Source of the DNA: Bordetella parapertussis
Lineage (GTDB): Bacteria; Pseudomonadota; Gammaproteobacteria; Burkholderiales; SG8-41
DNA length: 33,314 nucleotides
Assembly (NCBI GenBank): GCA_945906935.1
Contig: CAMDSO010000040.1
Coordinates: 1-33,314 of the forward strand
Direction: 5' to 3'
The notes under the pieces were generated by a model. It saw nothing but the letters and a program-made list of their open reading frames with translations, was not told where the DNA came from and searched no databases. Below, in pieces: positions 32,463 through 33,314 of the stretch. Numbering within the stretch: the stretch's first letter is position 1; the number at the start of each line of letters is the position of its first letter. The translations under genes and the position numbers were made by a program.

Positions 32463-33314
32463 CTAATCGAGTTTAACGCCGGTTTCCTTCAGGACTTTCG
32501 CAAAACGCACTTCTTCAGCTTTGATGTATTCGGCGAACTCCGCGGCAGTGCTACCCGCAGCCTCGACACCGAGGCCGGCATAGCGCTCGATGATATCGGC
32601 CTGCGTGTGCACACGCGCGATCTCGCGCGCCAGTTTTTCAGCGACGGCAGGCGGCAGACCGCGCGGTGCGAGTATGCCCCACCAGTTGACCAATGCATAA
32701 CCGGCAACCCCCGCTTCGGCCACCGTCGGCATGCCTTGCACCAGCGGCGAACGCTTCGGCCCGGTGACAGCGAGGGCGCGCAGTTTGCCGGACTTCGCAT
32801 GCGGCAACGCAATCGGCATATCAGAGAACAGCGCTTGCACCTGACCGCCCATCACATCGTTAAGTGCGAGCACCGTGCCCTTATAGGAGATGTGCATCAG
32901 GTTGACGCCGGTGGCCGACTTGAACATCTCACCACCAATGAAGGCCAGCGTACCAACCCCGCCCGAGCCGAAATTCAACGCGCCTGGTTTGGCGCGCGCC
33001 AGGTCAATCAATTCCCTGACCGTTTTCACCGCTACCGCCGGGTTCACCACCAGCAGCTGCGGCGCAGTCGCCACCAGACTGAGCGGATCGAAATCGCGCA
33101 GCGTTTCATACGAAATTTTATTGAAGATAAACGGATTGATCGCGAACTGGCTGATGTTGCCGTGCATCAGTGTGTAACCGTCGGCCGCCGCGCGTTTGGC
33201 GATTTCAGTGCCGATGATGCCGGAGGCGCCGGGCCGCGAATCGACTACCACCTGCTGGCCCCACGATTCATTGAGCTTCTGCCCGAGGATGCGGGCCAGC
33301 GTGTCGGAGGTGCC
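32463..33314 (-). CDS. Bug/TctC-family substrate-binding protein, 5' end outside window
   Basis: The frame is open to the right edge, so the signal peptide and first residues are missing. The visible part begins GTSDTLARILGQKLNESWGQ, just after the first ligand loop, then VVVDSRPGASGIIGTE (second loop), SYKGTVLALNDVMGGQVQAL and GKLRALAVTGPKRS, to a normal C-terminus. A GTG at 33251 is not the start, since family sequence continues upstream of it. It precedes the unknown protein and the UGSC gene and probably supplies their substrate. Confidence 0.9.
   Translation of the reverse strand, partial: GTSDTLARILGQKLNESWGQQVVVDSRPGASGIIGTEIAKRAAADGYTLMHGNISQFAINPFIFNKISYETLRDFDPLSLVATAPQLLVVNPAVAVKTVRELIDLARAKPGALNFGSGGVGTLAFIGGEMFKSATGVNLMHISYKGTVLALNDVMGGQVQALFSDMPIALPHAKSGKLRALAVTGPKRSPLVQGMPTVAEAGVAGYALVNWWGILAPRGLPPAVAEKLAREIARVHTQADIIERYAGLGVEAAGSTAAEFAEYIKAEEVRFAKVLKETGVKLD

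Noticed and set aside
1-33314. CRISPR arrays, tRNA or rRNA genes, insertion sequences
   Set aside because: No regularly spaced repeats, cloverleaf-like segments or transposase-like proteins were seen on reading both strands.

Overview
The window looks like chromosomal DNA of a betaproteobacterium, most likely Burkholderiales. It is GC-rich, densely coded, and carries seven copies of the Bug/TctC family of periplasmic solute receptors (five complete, one cut by the window edge, one decayed), an expansion typical of Bordetella-, Cupriavidus- and Alcaligenaceae-like genomes. Most genes belong to catabolism of organic acids. I see no rRNA, tRNA, CRISPR array, transposase or phage genes.

Layout. 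Positions 1-14502 are all minus strand. Read in the direction of transcription they run: Bug receptor, D-2-hydroxyacid dehydrogenase, TauD/TfdA dioxygenase and HMGL-type carboxyltransferase (14502-10113); Bug receptor and Ldh-type oxidoreductase (9986-8018); TcuA-like flavoprotein dehydrogenase, ETF beta and ETF alpha (7944-4611); Bug receptor, MmgE/PrpD protein, Bug receptor and a secreted acetamidase-type hydrolase (4466-1). From 14592 the plus strand carries an isocitrate-lyase/PEP-mutase-type enzyme with a carboxymuconolactone-decarboxylase-like (CMD) protein, then an SDR with a second CMD-like protein. Between these two pairs lies the remnant of a Bug receptor. Next come an alpha/beta hydrolase (-), a DsbA/FrnE protein (+), a peroxiredoxin (-), aconitase A with a MetX-like exported hydrolase (+), a second exported-type hydrolase (-), a second MmgE/PrpD protein, a MazG-like pyrophosphohydrolase, a GGDEF diguanylate cyclase and a Bug receptor (+). 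The window ends with a minus-strand group: partial Bug receptor, a protein of unknown function and a UGSC-motif protein.

The main discovery is a set of three probable selenoproteins. In three genes an in-frame TGA sits exactly where the redox-active cysteine of the family belongs: UPWC in the DsbA/FrnE protein (TGA 19164-19166), the peroxidatic PxxxTxxU site of the peroxiredoxin (TGA 20494-20496, minus), and the UGSC motif near 30958-30960 (minus). The reading frame continues with clear family sequence after each TGA, and a small hairpin with a G in its loop lies 12-35 nt downstream each time, as expected for bacterial SECIS elements. Ordinary gene calling would report each of these genes truncated.

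Other points of interest are three tandem 11-bp repeats that knock a Tat signal peptide out of frame with an MmgE/PrpD protein; a one-base frameshift at a GGGG run that separates a Tat signal from the neighbouring divergent hydrolase; an SDR and an Ldh-family enzyme that both lack their standard catalytic residues; and dispersed palindromic repeats.
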